From the NCBI GenBank assembly GCA_023424725.1, contig JAFADQ010000193.1:1-8599 (forward strand): 8,599 nt of DNA, given 5' to 3'. The notes under the pieces are model-generated. The model was not told the DNA's origin and ran no database searches. It saw only the letters and a program-made list of their open reading frames with translations. Both the position numbers and the translations under genes were made by a program. The stretch comes from Bacteroidota bacterium. Its GTDB lineage: Bacteria > Bacteroidota > Bacteroidia > Cytophagales > Hymenobacteraceae. Below, piece by piece: positions 1-6,407 of the stretch (position 1 is the first letter of the stretch; each line of letters begins with the position of its first letter).

Positions 1-267
1 ATTATGGGCGAAGGCGGCTATTACGCCCCCGAACTCACCAAAGTAGTAGAGCGCAAAGGCGAGCCCATTATTAAGGCAATCCTTACCTCGCCGGTGCCCT
101 GGGCGCCCAACGGCCGCAAAATGGTAGCCTATAAAATGACAAACGAAGAAGCCGAAGCCATGATAGAATACTTTAAATGGATTGGCGCTTTAGACCTGAA
201 CGGCTTCGACCACATGGTGTCTCCGCTGGCAAAAGAACGTCAGCAAAAGCTGTCTGCTAAACAATAA
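1..267 (+). CDS. norC: Nitric oxide reductase subunit C (cytochrome c subunit), C-terminal part
   Basis: Last 88 codons of NorC, the membrane-anchored cytochrome c subunit of cNOR that passes electrons from periplasmic donors to NorB. The reading frame is open at the left edge, so the N-terminal membrane anchor and the CxxCH heme site lie outside the window; the ATG at base 4 is an internal codon, not a start. The visible stretch GEGGYYAPELTKVVERKG matches the family pattern GEGAYYAPDLTRVYxRRG, and the following GRKM (Met encoded at 121-123) is the expected position of the methionine axial ligand of heme c. The protein ends after an EYFKWIGALDLNG segment like the helix and EWIxxIDTNxW end of known NorC. 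The stop lies 30 bp before norB, consistent with co-transcription. Confidence 0.93.
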   Translation: MMGEGGYYAPELTKVVERKGEPIIKAILTSPVPWAPNGRKMVAYKMTNEEAEAMIEYFKWIGALDLNGFDHMVSPLAKERQQKLSAKQ

Positions 268-297
268 AAGCGATTTCCACACATAAATTATACTGCA

Positions 298-1710
298 ATG
301 AAATATAAATCGCAAAAGGTAGCCTACTGGTTTTTCGCGCTGTGTATGCTGCTGTTTACCCTGCAAATCGTGTATGGCTTTATTATGGGCTTCGCACGCA
401 TCGGTTTCGATGTTTTCCACGACTTTATTCCGTTTAATACCGCCCGCGCCGTGCACACCAACCTACTGGTAGTGTGGCTGCTAAGTGGTTTTATGGGCGC
501 TGCCTACTACATTATTCCCGAAGAAGCGCAACGCGAACTCATAAGTGTAAAATGGGCCTATGTACAATTAATTTCCCTCGCGGTGGTAGGTGTTTTGGCC
601 ATTACAGGGTACCACTTCAACATTTGGGAAGGACGTAAATTTCTGGAGATCCCAAGAGAGTTAGATTACCTCGTGGTTGTAAATGTGCTGCTCTTTCTTG
701 GGCTGATAATCGGTACTTTATATAAAGGCAAGCGAAAAACCACTACCTCAATGGTGCTTACTATGGGTTTGTTGTTCGCGGCGTTGCTCTACCTGCCCGG
801 TATGATCTGGTTCGATAGCCAGGTAACCGATTCGTTTTTCCGCTGGTGGGTTGTGCATCTTTGGGTAGAAGGCGTTTGGGAACTGATTATGGGCGGTATC
901 CTGGCCTTTTTACTAATTAAATTAACAGGTGTTGATAGAGAGGTGATAGAGAAATGGCTGTACGTAATTGTAGGCTTAACTTTCTTGTCGGGTATTCTGG
1001 GTACCGGCCACCACTACTACTATATAGGTGTGAATAAGATCTGGCTGGTAGTTGGCGGCATTTTCTCTGCGCTGGAGCCACTGGCGTTTCTGGCAATGGC
1101 CTTGTTCGCGCTGTATATGTACAAAAAAGGCGAGAAAAACCACCCGAACAAAATCGCCCTTTTCTGGACCATCGGAGCCTCTATCGTGTCGTTTATTGGA
1201 GCCGGTTTATTAGGGTTCGCGCACACATTGCCGCAAACCAACATCTACACGCACGGTACTTTGGTTACCGCCATGCACGGGCACTACGCTTTCTGGGGAG
1301 CTTACGCCATGATCGTACTAGCCATAATAAGCTACAGCATGCCAAACATGACCGGCCGCAAACGCTACAACAACAATTCAGGCCACCTAGCTTTCTGGCT
1401 TTCTAACATAGGCATGCTGGGTATGGTAACCGCTATGGGCGTTGCCGGAGTTGTGCAGGTGTACCTGGAAAGAAAGCTGAAAATGGACTTTATGGAAGTG
1501 CAGCAGGAAGTAGTGGTTCACTTCGCGGTAATGCTGGTGTGCGCCTCTATGTTCGCGACAGGCATAGGCATTTACATCTACGAATTCATAAAATTCGGCC
1601 GCCCTACAGATGAGGCGCTGGAAAAATCAGGAAAGAACATGATCGATCCTCCGCTTCATGGCGTTCCGGTAGATCTGAAGCCGCTTGCGAAAGATCTGGT
1701 AACGAATTAA
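298..1710 (+). CDS. norB: Nitric oxide reductase subunit B (catalytic, heme b/b3-FeB subunit)
   Basis: 470-residue polytopic inner-membrane protein of the heme-copper oxidase superfamily, which reduces 2 NO to N2O at a heme b3/non-heme iron centre. All expected ligands are present: His53 (HTNLL) and His329 for low-spin heme b, His327 (MHGH) for heme b3, and His187, His238 and His239 (GTGHH) for FeB. Glu191 and Glu195 (HLWVEGVWE) match the conserved glutamates near FeB. Spacing from the first FeB histidine to the HH pair (51 residues) and to the HGH motif agrees with Pseudomonas NorB as I remember it. The loop WEGRKFLE (110-117) matches the conserved GRxFLE region near the calcium site. It lacks the N-terminal extension of quinol-dependent qNOR, and a norC precedes it, so this is the cNOR type. 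No Shine-Dalgarno-like sequence precedes the ATG. The stop codon is followed within 2 bp by a palindromic repeat element. Confidence 0.97.
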   Translation: MKYKSQKVAYWFFALCMLLFTLQIVYGFIMGFARIGFDVFHDFIPFNTARAVHTNLLVVWLLSGFMGAAYYIIPEEAQRELISVKWAYVQLISLAVVGVLAITGYHFNIWEGRKFLEIPRELDYLVVVNVLLFLGLIIGTLYKGKRKTTTSMVLTMGLLFAALLYLPGMIWFDSQVTDSFFRWWVVHLWVEGVWELIMGGILAFLLIKLTGVDREVIEKWLYVIVGLTFLSGILGTGHHYYYIGVNKIWLVVGGIFSALEPLAFLAMALFALYMYKKGEKNHPNKIALFWTIGASIVSFIGAGLLGFAHTLPQTNIYTHGTLVTAMHGHYAFWGAYAMIVLAIISYSMPNMTGRKRYNNNSGHLAFWLSNIGMLGMVTAMGVAGVVQVYLERKLKMDFMEVQQEVVVHFAVMLVCASMFATGIGIYIYEFIKFGRPTDEALEKSGKNMIDPPLHGVPVDLKPLAKDLVTN

Positions 1711-1711
1711 G

Positions 1712-1981
1712 ACCTCACCCCAAACCCCTCTCCACAGGAGAGGGGCTTAAGCGGAGCTTCGCAAATTGTTTAATCTCCTCATTGCCCTTCGGGCATTTCT
1801 CCCAAAGGGAGAAAGGAAGAAACGGCAGGCTGCTTTTAAACTTTTGCAGGTCCTTAACCGAAGTTACGAACACCTCTCTCCCACCGCGAGAGATGCCAGC
1901 AAGGCAGAGAGGGGCAAAAACAAGCCTGCGAAGCTCCATTTCCTCCCCTTCTCTTTTGGAGAAGGGGCCGGGGGATGAGGT
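1712..1981. repeat. 270-bp palindromic intergenic element between norB and norQ
   Basis: Non-coding element that fills the norB-norQ gap. Its ends are imperfect inverted repeats: ACCTCACCCC-AAACCCC-TCTCC on the left, and on the right a sequence whose complement reads ACCTCATCCCCCGG then CCCCTTCTCC. Further in, GGAGCTTCGCA at about 1754-1764 recurs inverted near 1927-1937. Several nested hairpins are visible: CCCCTCTCC/GGAGAGGGG with a 3-nt loop (1725-1745), GCCC/GGGC around TTC (1784-1794), TTTCTCCC/GGGAGAAA with loop AAA (1796-1814), and CCCCTTCTC/GAGAAGGGG (1945-1967). There is no T-run after the first hairpin, so it is not a classical terminator. From memory such ACCTCACCCC...GGGGATGAGGT repeats are scattered between genes in Bacteroidota; I could not search for other copies. 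It carries no transposase and would have to move in trans. Confidence 0.8.
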
Positions 1982-2012
1982 TTTATTCAACCAACATTTA
2001 AAAATCAAAAAG

Positions 2013-2789
2013 ATGGAAACTTTACCATTTTATCAGGAAATAAATAACGAGGCCGAGGTGTTTGAACACGCCTGGCGAAATAAATTACCTCTGCTTTTAA
2101 AAGGCCCAACCGGCTGCGGCAAATCCCGTTTCGTAGAGTACATGGCCCGGAAGCTGGGTCAGAAATTAATCACGATCAGTTGCCACGAAGAAACATCAGC
2201 CACCGACCTTATTGGCCGCTACATTATTAAAGGCGCCGAAACCGTTTGGGTAGACGGGCCCATGACAACTGCTGTAAAAGAAGGCGCCATTTTGTACCTG
2301 GATGAGCTGGCTGAAGCCCGCCCCGATGTGGTGGTGGCTATTCACTCGCTTACTGACCACCGCCGCGAACTCTTTATAGATAAACTGGGCGAAACCGTAA
2401 AAGCAGAGCCAGGTTTTATGCTCGTAGCATCGTTTAACCCCGGCTACCAGAAAGGTTTTAAAGAGCTGAAACCATCTACACGGCAAAGGTTTATCGCGCT
2501 GTCGTTCAATTACCCCGATGCCGTAATGGAAACCCTCATTCTGGAAAAAGAAAGCGGAATAGACCACGGCAACGCCAAAAAGATAGTGGCCATCGGCAAC
2601 AAAATACGCAACCTTACAGAGTTGGGCCTCGCCGAAACCGTATCGACCAGATTGTTGGTAGATGCCTCTGTTTTAATGAACAGCGGCCTGCCCAAACGCC
2701 AAAGCATGCACGTAGCCGTGGTAGAACCGCTAACCGACGACGAGCAGATCACCACCTCGCTGAAGGATCTGTGCGATTTGATGATTTGA
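2013..2789 (+). CDS. norQ: NorQ, MoxR-type AAA+ ATPase that activates nitric oxide reductase
   Basis: 258-residue cytoplasmic AAA+ ATPase of the CbbQ/NorQ/NirQ group (MoxR family). Together with NorD it is required to mature NorCB; work on this family points to insertion of the non-heme iron. Visible motifs: Walker A GPTGCGKS (31-38), Walker B ILYLDE (93-98), sensor-1 Asn142 in ASFNPGYQ, and Arg157/Arg159 (STRQRF) as arginine-finger candidates. The start was placed at ATG 2013, giving METLPFYQEI and a length close to the usual 260-270 residues. The frame stays open upstream to ATG 1782, but those 77 codons translate the palindromic repeat element and are low-complexity, so the longer start is rejected. 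Unlike typical nor operons, where norQ and norD are close, 556 bp of repeat-rich DNA separates them here. Confidence 0.95.
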   Translation: METLPFYQEINNEAEVFEHAWRNKLPLLLKGPTGCGKSRFVEYMARKLGQKLITISCHEETSATDLIGRYIIKGAETVWVDGPMTTAVKEGAILYLDELAEARPDVVVAIHSLTDHRRELFIDKLGETVKAEPGFMLVASFNPGYQKGFKELKPSTRQRFIALSFNYPDAVMETLILEKESGIDHGNAKKIVAIGNKIRNLTELGLAETVSTRLLVDASVLMNSGLPKRQSMHVAVVEPLTDDEQITTSLKDLCDLMI

Positions 2790-2839
2790 AATTAGTGGCG
2801 GGAAGACAAACCGTATTCCTCAGATAAAGGCAGGACCCC

Positions 2840-2988
2840 TAGCCCACGGTTTTAACCGTGGGTAAAAATGAGTTAGTGGGAATTAAATGGTTTTAACCAT
2901 TTCCCGAATAAAGCCCACAAAGAGAAACCGTTAAAACGGTTGAGGGATCTGAATTTCAATTTTTACCCACGGTTAAAACCTTGGGCTA
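2840..2988. repeat. Four-hairpin palindromic repeat, copy 1 (after norQ)
   Basis: 149-bp element bounded by TAGCCCACGG and its inverted end TTGGGCTA. It consists of four short hairpins in a row, all built around a GGTT..AACC core: CCCACGGTT/AACCGTGGG at the left end, AAATGGTT/AACCATTT at 2885-2902, AACCGTT/AACGGTT at 2926-2941, and CCCACGGTT/AACC(T)TGGG at the right end, where one base breaks the palindrome. A second copy of nearly identical architecture lies at 5149-5296 in the same orientation. The form resembles REP/BIME-type elements mobilised in trans by REP-associated tyrosine transposases, but no such gene is in the window, so that link is inference. Confidence 0.88.
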
Positions 2989-3072
2989 TGAAATGCCAAA
3001 ACTGGGATTTTGGAGCCTGATACACTGTTTTTTGCCCTTTGCAGCATACATAAAGGAGCTTAAATACCACCG

Positions 3073-3235
3073 TTCGCCCACGTCAGTGTCCTCACTGACG
3101 TACTACGTAGCCAAAAGCAAAGACCAGAATCTTTTAACTCCAGCGGAGTGACATGTTTGTAGCACAACTGAAAATAATGAACAGAAAACAGGCAATTGTA
3201 GCACGTCAGTGAAGACACTGACGTGGGCGGGCGAA
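3073..3235. repeat. Palindromic element with ACGTCAGTG hairpin ends
   Basis: About 163 bp, different in sequence from the neighbouring four-hairpin repeat. Each end is a hairpin with a 9-bp perfect stem, ACGTCAGTG/CACTGACGT, with 4-nt loops TCCT at 3080-3101 and AAGA at 3203-3224. The ends are also inverted copies of each other (TTCGCCCACGTCAGTGTC on the left), the right end having an extra GCCC. The middle carries ACTCC-AGC-GGAGT (3137-3149) followed by a GACATGTTTGTAGCA stretch, a motif I associate with another common Bacteroidota intergenic repeat; this suggests one repeat inserted into or fused with another. No open frame of its own is supportable. Confidence 0.8.
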
Positions 3236-3257
3236 GAAGGATTTTAGTTATGATGAA

Positions 3258-3295
3258 GTGATTTTTGCCTTCTACAGCTTCAAATGAAAAATCAC
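3258..3295. promoter_or_regulatory. Inverted repeat in the leader of norD
   Basis: GTGATTTTT (3258-3266) pairs with AAAAATCAC (3287-3295) across a 20-nt loop, 50 bp before the norD start. It could be a leader hairpin, an operator half-site pair, or a chance AT-rich palindrome. It has no T-run and does not fit the FNR/NnrR consensus (TTGAT-N4-ATCAA). Confidence 0.3.
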
Positions 3296-3345
3296 CATTG
3301 TGTACGTCTGAAATGCCGGCCGATAACAATTAACACAAAAAAATC

Positions 3346-5106
3346 ATGGGACTTGACCTGGATGAATGGGTTTTTGGTAAAGTAGCCAAGTACCTGAAAA
3401 AGAAGAAAGACCGGGAGCGCGATAGCCTTCCGCAGAAAGTGGCCCTGGCCGATATTAAGCCCCGCCTTACGTTGCTGGCGCGTGCCATTACCGGGCAGGC
3501 CATAGAGATTTTTCCGGCCGAGGCAGAAGGCGGCTACAAAGGCAATAATTTCTTTCTGCCTATTACCTTTTCGGAGCTGCCAACACCGGAAGAAAACCTC
3601 TCATTCTATTTCTTCCGGGTGCTTTACCTGAGCGTGCAGCAAGAGAAAAACATTAACTGGACTTACCCCGAAGACGATCTTACATTATCGCGCAAAATGG
3701 CCCTGCAAAGCACCGCTGAAATTTTACCCGCCCTGTACGAACAGTTTCCTTCGGTAGAGAAGCTGCACGACTCATTTTATGCCCACTTTGCGGCCAAATC
3801 GCCCGAAGGCCAGGAACCCGATTTTAGCATGCTCTACGGCAAATGGATGATGCACCAGGCCGTATCGGAAAACGAGTTGCTGAAAAACTTTGACGAGAAG
3901 GTTTTTTCGCCGGCCGATAAAGAAGCTACCTTGCTGAAAGCCCGCGCCGTTGAGGAAATTAAAAGCCTGATCATCGACAAAAAACAACAGGAAGATTACG
4001 TGCTGCTGCACAACTTCGAGAAGGTAGAAACCGCCGAGGAGCACGACGGCGACTGGCGCGATTTCGACGGATCTGATGAGCTGGAAGACCACCAGGATGC
4101 GCTGGAAGAGCTAAGCATGCGGCAAACCGTGCGGGTAGACGAGCCGGTGCATTCTGTTTATCAGGCCGATTTTGTAGAGCAAACCACCGTGTCGGAAAGC
4201 GCCGGGCTGGACAGCAAAGCCTATTATATTGCCTACGACGAGTGGGATTACAAAACCAACAGCTACAAAAAAGATTTCTGCAAGCTGTTCCCCGATTTTC
4301 AGCAGGAAAACGACTGCAGTTATTACCAGAACACCATTCGCAAAAACCAAAGCGTACTCAATTCGCTCCGGAAAATGGTGGCCTCTATTAACAACAAGGC
4401 CCGGCAGCAGCGCAGACTCTCTAACGGCGCCAATTTCGACCTCGACGCCGTGGTAGATTTCTACACAGACATTTATGCCGGCAAAACTCCCGACGAAAAC
4501 ATTTACATCGATAGCCGGAAAAAAGAAAAAGACCTCTCTTTAATGATCTTGCTGGACCTTAGCCTTAGCAGCGACAGCTACGTGAACAACCGCAAAGTGC
4601 TTGACGTGGAAAAAGAAGTATCGATCCTTTTCGGCGAAATCCTGAACGAGTTCAACATCGATTTCTGCATAGATGGCTTTTACTCTAAAACCCGCAACCA
4701 CTCCAGCTACATCACCATTAAAGATTTTGACGAGAAATGGAGCCAGGCACGCAACAAAGTGGGCGCAATTTCGCCAAGTGGTTATACCCGCATCGGCACC
4801 GCCTTACGGCATGCAGGCAACAGGATGCAAACCCGCGACAGCAAAAACAAGTGGGTAATATTACTCAGCGATGGCAAACCCAACGACTACGACCGCTACG
4901 AAGGAAAATACGGCGTGCAGGACGTAAAGCAGGCGCTAAAAGAATTCAACCTCAAAAACATAAACTCTTATGCCGTTGCCATAGAATCGGAAGCGAAGTA
5001 TTACCTGCCCCAGATGTTCGGCCAAAACCATTACCAGATTTTATCGAAACCAGATGATTTGATTCATTCGCTGGTAAAGTTGTATACGAAGATTAAAAAC
5101 CGGTAA
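3346..5106 (+). CDS. norD: NorD, VWA-domain nitric oxide reductase activation protein
   Basis: 586-residue cytoplasmic protein, slightly shorter than the roughly 600-640 residues I recall for NorD. The C-terminal von Willebrand factor A domain spans roughly residues 395-580 with a complete MIDAS metal site: DLSLS (Asp404, Ser406, Ser408), Thr481 in GYTRIGTALRH, and Asp509 in LLSDGKPNDY. In this family the VWA protein works with the MoxR-type ATPase (here NorQ) to remodel and activate the target enzyme, NorCB. The N-terminal 390 residues are largely helical in appearance and include a strongly acidic stretch at about 226-255 that marks the linker. The start ATGGGACTTGAC is preceded by A-rich sequence without a Shine-Dalgarno. 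The gene is flanked on both sides by direct copies of the same roughly 148-bp palindromic repeat. Confidence 0.94.
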   Translation: MGLDLDEWVFGKVAKYLKKKKDRERDSLPQKVALADIKPRLTLLARAITGQAIEIFPAEAEGGYKGNNFFLPITFSELPTPEENLSFYFFRVLYLSVQQEKNINWTYPEDDLTLSRKMALQSTAEILPALYEQFPSVEKLHDSFYAHFAAKSPEGQEPDFSMLYGKWMMHQAVSENELLKNFDEKVFSPADKEATLLKARAVEEIKSLIIDKKQQEDYVLLHNFEKVETAEEHDGDWRDFDGSDELEDHQDALEELSMRQTVRVDEPVHSVYQADFVEQTTVSESAGLDSKAYYIAYDEWDYKTNSYKKDFCKLFPDFQQENDCSYYQNTIRKNQSVLNSLRKMVASINNKARQQRRLSNGANFDLDAVVDFYTDIYAGKTPDENIYIDSRKKEKDLSLMILLDLSLSSDSYVNNRKVLDVEKEVSILFGEILNEFNIDFCIDGFYSKTRNHSSYITIKDFDEKWSQARNKVGAISPSGYTRIGTALRHAGNRMQTRDSKNKWVILLSDGKPNDYDRYEGKYGVQDVKQALKEFNLKNINSYAVAIESEAKYYLPQMFGQNHYQILSKPDDLIHSLVKLYTKIKNR

Positions 5107-5148
5107 AGAAGTGAAACCGCGCCGCCGTGGCAAAATAAATTTTAACCA

Positions 5149-5296
5149 TAGCCCACGGTTTTAACCGTGGGAAAAGCGAGTAAGGAGGGAATTTAATGGT
5201 TTTAACCATTTACGAGCTTTGGTAATCATAAGAAAACCGTTAAAACGGTTGAGGTCCGGTTATTTCCCATCAACCCACGGTTAAAACCGTGGGCTA
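5149..5296. repeat. Four-hairpin palindromic repeat, copy 2 (after norD)
   Basis: 148-bp second copy of the element at 2840-2988, in the same orientation. It begins TAGCCCACGG and ends CCGTGGGCTA, so its outer arms match perfectly, and the complementarity extends one or two bases further (CATAGCCC...GGGCTATG). The inner AATGGTTTTAACCATT and AACCGTTAAAACGGTT hairpins are conserved while the spacer DNA between hairpins has diverged. That pattern suggests selection on, or recognition of, the hairpins. It occupies most of the 253-bp norD-norE gap. The remaining 63 bp before norE shows no clear promoter. Confidence 0.88.
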
Positions 5297-5359
5297 TGAT
5301 GGAAACCAAACCTGCGATGGGCAAAAACACAGGTACCAGAAACAAAAAACACAATCACC

Positions 5360-5959
5360 ATGCAAGCAACAATAGACATTACACCACAAACCATAAATTA
5401 CAAAGCCGTAGCCACCCCTCCGGGCGGTTTACTTATCTGGATCCTGATTCTGCTGGAGGTATTTACCTTCGGGCTATCTTTGGTGGGCCTGGTATATTAC
5501 AGGGTGCAGGAGCCGGAGCTTTTCGCCAAATCGAGCGCCCTGTTAAACACTACGCTGGGCGGCATAAACACCATGGTGCTGCTTACGAGTGGGTTTTTCA
5601 TGGCCTCGGCGGTGTATTATTTTAAACGAAATCACATACAAGGCGGCATTAATTACATGCTGGCTACTATGCTAACCGGCACGGCGTTTATCGTAATCAA
5701 GTGGTTCGAATACGCCGATAAGATCAGCCTCGGCATTGGGTTGGATGAAAATATGTTCTTTACTTTTTACTGGCTTTTAACCGGTTTCCACCTCATTCAT
5801 GTTATTGTAGGGCTGGTAATTCTGGGCATTTTGCTGGTGCCTGTTTTGCGCAACCGCAACCAGGTGGCTATAGAAGATATAGAGGCCGGCGCGGCTTTCT
5901 GGCACATGTGCGACCTGATCTGGCTATTGCTTTTCCCGGCGCTGTATCTGGTGTTTTAA
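5360..5959 (+). CDS. norE: NorE, heme-copper oxidase subunit III-like membrane protein
   Basis: 199-residue integral membrane protein with about five hydrophobic helices (roughly 22-47, 66-88, 98-118, 134-160, 178-199). It belongs to the cytochrome c oxidase subunit III family: Glu33 in the first helix, KWFEY (114-118), GFHLIHVIVG (142-151, His144/His147) and the C-terminal FWHMCDLIWLLLFP motif are family hallmarks. In nor clusters this short subunit III homologue is NorE, an accessory protein that improves NO reductase activity but is not part of the purified NorCB core. A cbb3/aa3 oxidase subunit III is the alternative, made unlikely by the short length, the five helices and the position between norD and norF. 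The start ATGCAAGCAACA follows the palindromic repeat by 63 bp. Confidence 0.87.
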   Translation: MQATIDITPQTINYKAVATPPGGLLIWILILLEVFTFGLSLVGLVYYRVQEPELFAKSSALLNTTLGGINTMVLLTSGFFMASAVYYFKRNHIQGGINYMLATMLTGTAFIVIKWFEYADKISLGIGLDENMFFTFYWLLTGFHLIHVIVGLVILGILLVPVLRNRNQVAIEDIEAGAAFWHMCDLIWLLLFPALYLVF

Positions 5960-5990
5960 AGCCGTTTATTCAACTTAATTCCCTCTTAAA

Positions 5991-6239
5991 ATGAAAAGAT
6001 TATTTATCGTTTATATCTTCCTGATCGCCCTCACCATTTTAAGCGCATACGCCGCTGCCAACAGCCTTGGCGGCGCGTGGTTTGCCGTAGCAGCCATTAT
6101 GGCCATGGGCTTTATAAAATTTTCGCTGGTGGTGCTGGAATACATGGAAATGCGCAAAGCTAACCGCGCCTGGAAACTGGGTGTTATTTTGCCAGCCGTT
6201 GTGGTTGCCTTACTGGTGGGGATTTTTGCAGCAGCGTAG
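5991..6239 (+). CDS. norF: NorF, small subunit IV-like membrane protein
   Basis: 82-residue protein with three hydrophobic helices (about 4-24, 29-50, 61-81), matching the prokaryotic cytochrome c oxidase subunit IV/NorF type. The loop between helices 2 and 3, EYMEMRKANRAWK, corresponds to the family signature FMExRxAxxxW. NorF accompanies NorE in denitrifiers and supports NO reductase activity; its exact role is unknown. It lies 31 bp after norE, so the two are likely co-transcribed. It is the last gene of the cluster, and a GGTCTGAACC-type repeat begins 8 bp after its stop. Confidence 0.82.
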   Translation: MKRLFIVYIFLIALTILSAYAAANSLGGAWFAVAAIMAMGFIKFSLVVLEYMEMRKANRAWKLGVILPAVVVALLVGIFAAA

Positions 6240-6246
6240 GATGATG

Positions 6247-6282
6247 GTCTGAACCTTTGATTATAGCTGATTTGATTTATGG
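6247..6282 (+). repeat. TCTGAACCTTTGATT repeat, copy R1
   Basis: GGTCTGAACCTTTGATTATA then GCTGATTTGATTTATGG. It is the left arm of an inverted pair with R2 (6373-6407), enclosing the decayed GxxExxY fragment. It starts 8 bp after the norF stop. Because nor and the - strand genes converge here, transcripts from either side would include the R1/R2 pair and could fold into a long imperfect stem. Confidence 0.8.
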
Positions 6283-6307
6283 AGCATCATTGGTGGTTGC
6301 TTTAGTT

Positions 6308-6369
6308 TTCCATAGCGCATCCAATAATTTTAGCCGTAACCCTATAATATTTAAATTCTTTTTAATCAT
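6308..6369 (-). pseudogene. Decayed N-terminal fragment of a GxxExxY-family gene
   Basis: Read on the - strand from ATG 6369, the first 12 bases (MIKK) are identical to the start of the intact GxxExxY gene at 7089-7505. The sequence then aligns with it to codon 21 but with a single-base deletion before the segment encoding TAKIIGCAME, so the fragment reads MIKK...(frameshift)...VTAKIIGCAME and then loses similarity. The GxxExxY motif and the whole nuclease-like core are missing. The fragment is enclosed by R1 and R2, just as the intact gene is enclosed by R3 and R4. It is therefore best read as an internally deleted copy of the same cassette. No function is expected. Confidence 0.75.
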
Positions 6370-6372
6370 AAC

Positions 6373-6407
6373 CCATCAATCAAATCAGCGCAAATCAAAG
6401 GGTCAGA
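6373..6407 (-). repeat. TCTGAACCTTTGATT repeat, copy R2 (inverted)
   Basis: The complement reads TCTGACCCTTTGATTTGCG then CTGATTTGATTGATGG, matching R1 with a few changes. It directly abuts the TAA stop (6408-6410) of the HD-domain gene with no spacer. Confidence 0.8.

Larger units (their letters stand above)
2790..3345. other. Repeat-filled non-coding gap between norQ and norD
   Basis: 556 bp with no supportable gene. It holds two unrelated palindromic elements (2840-2988 and 3073-3235), described separately. The stretch between them has a small hairpin, CCAAAA/TTTTGG (2996-3013). The 110 bp before norD contains a 9-bp inverted repeat, listed separately. An open frame on the - strand at 3060-3329 runs across the second element and resembles no protein I know. 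I find no clear Bacteroidota promoter (TTTG then TAnnTTTG) before norD, so whether norD has its own promoter cannot be decided from the sequence. Confidence 0.75.

Noticed and set aside
4..6. ATG as start of a small gene at the left edge
   Set aside because: The codon before it is in frame and the sequence from here on is the middle of the NorC cytochrome domain, so this is an internal methionine.
1725..1745. Rho-independent terminator after norB
   Set aside because: The stem is strong (9 bp, GC-rich) but is followed by CTTAAGCGG, not a T-run, and it is part of a larger dispersed element.
3014..3072. Bacteroidota promoter for norD (TTTG ... TAAATACC)
   Set aside because: TTTG near 3040 with a TA about 19 bp later lacks the TTTG half of the -7 element; too weak to list.
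2840..3235. Possible CRISPR array
   Set aside because: The repeated hairpins are irregularly spaced, differ in sequence and lack uniform spacers; no cas genes are present. REP-like palindromes fit better.
3060..3329. 89-codon open frame on the - strand between norQ and norD
   Set aside because: It runs through the palindromic element at 3073-3235, has no recognisable domain and a Cys/Leu/Ser-rich composition typical of chance frames.
5296..5625. 109-codon + strand frame overlapping the start of norE
   Set aside because: It begins in the palindromic repeat and then reads norE in another frame; the norE frame has clear family motifs and five helices.
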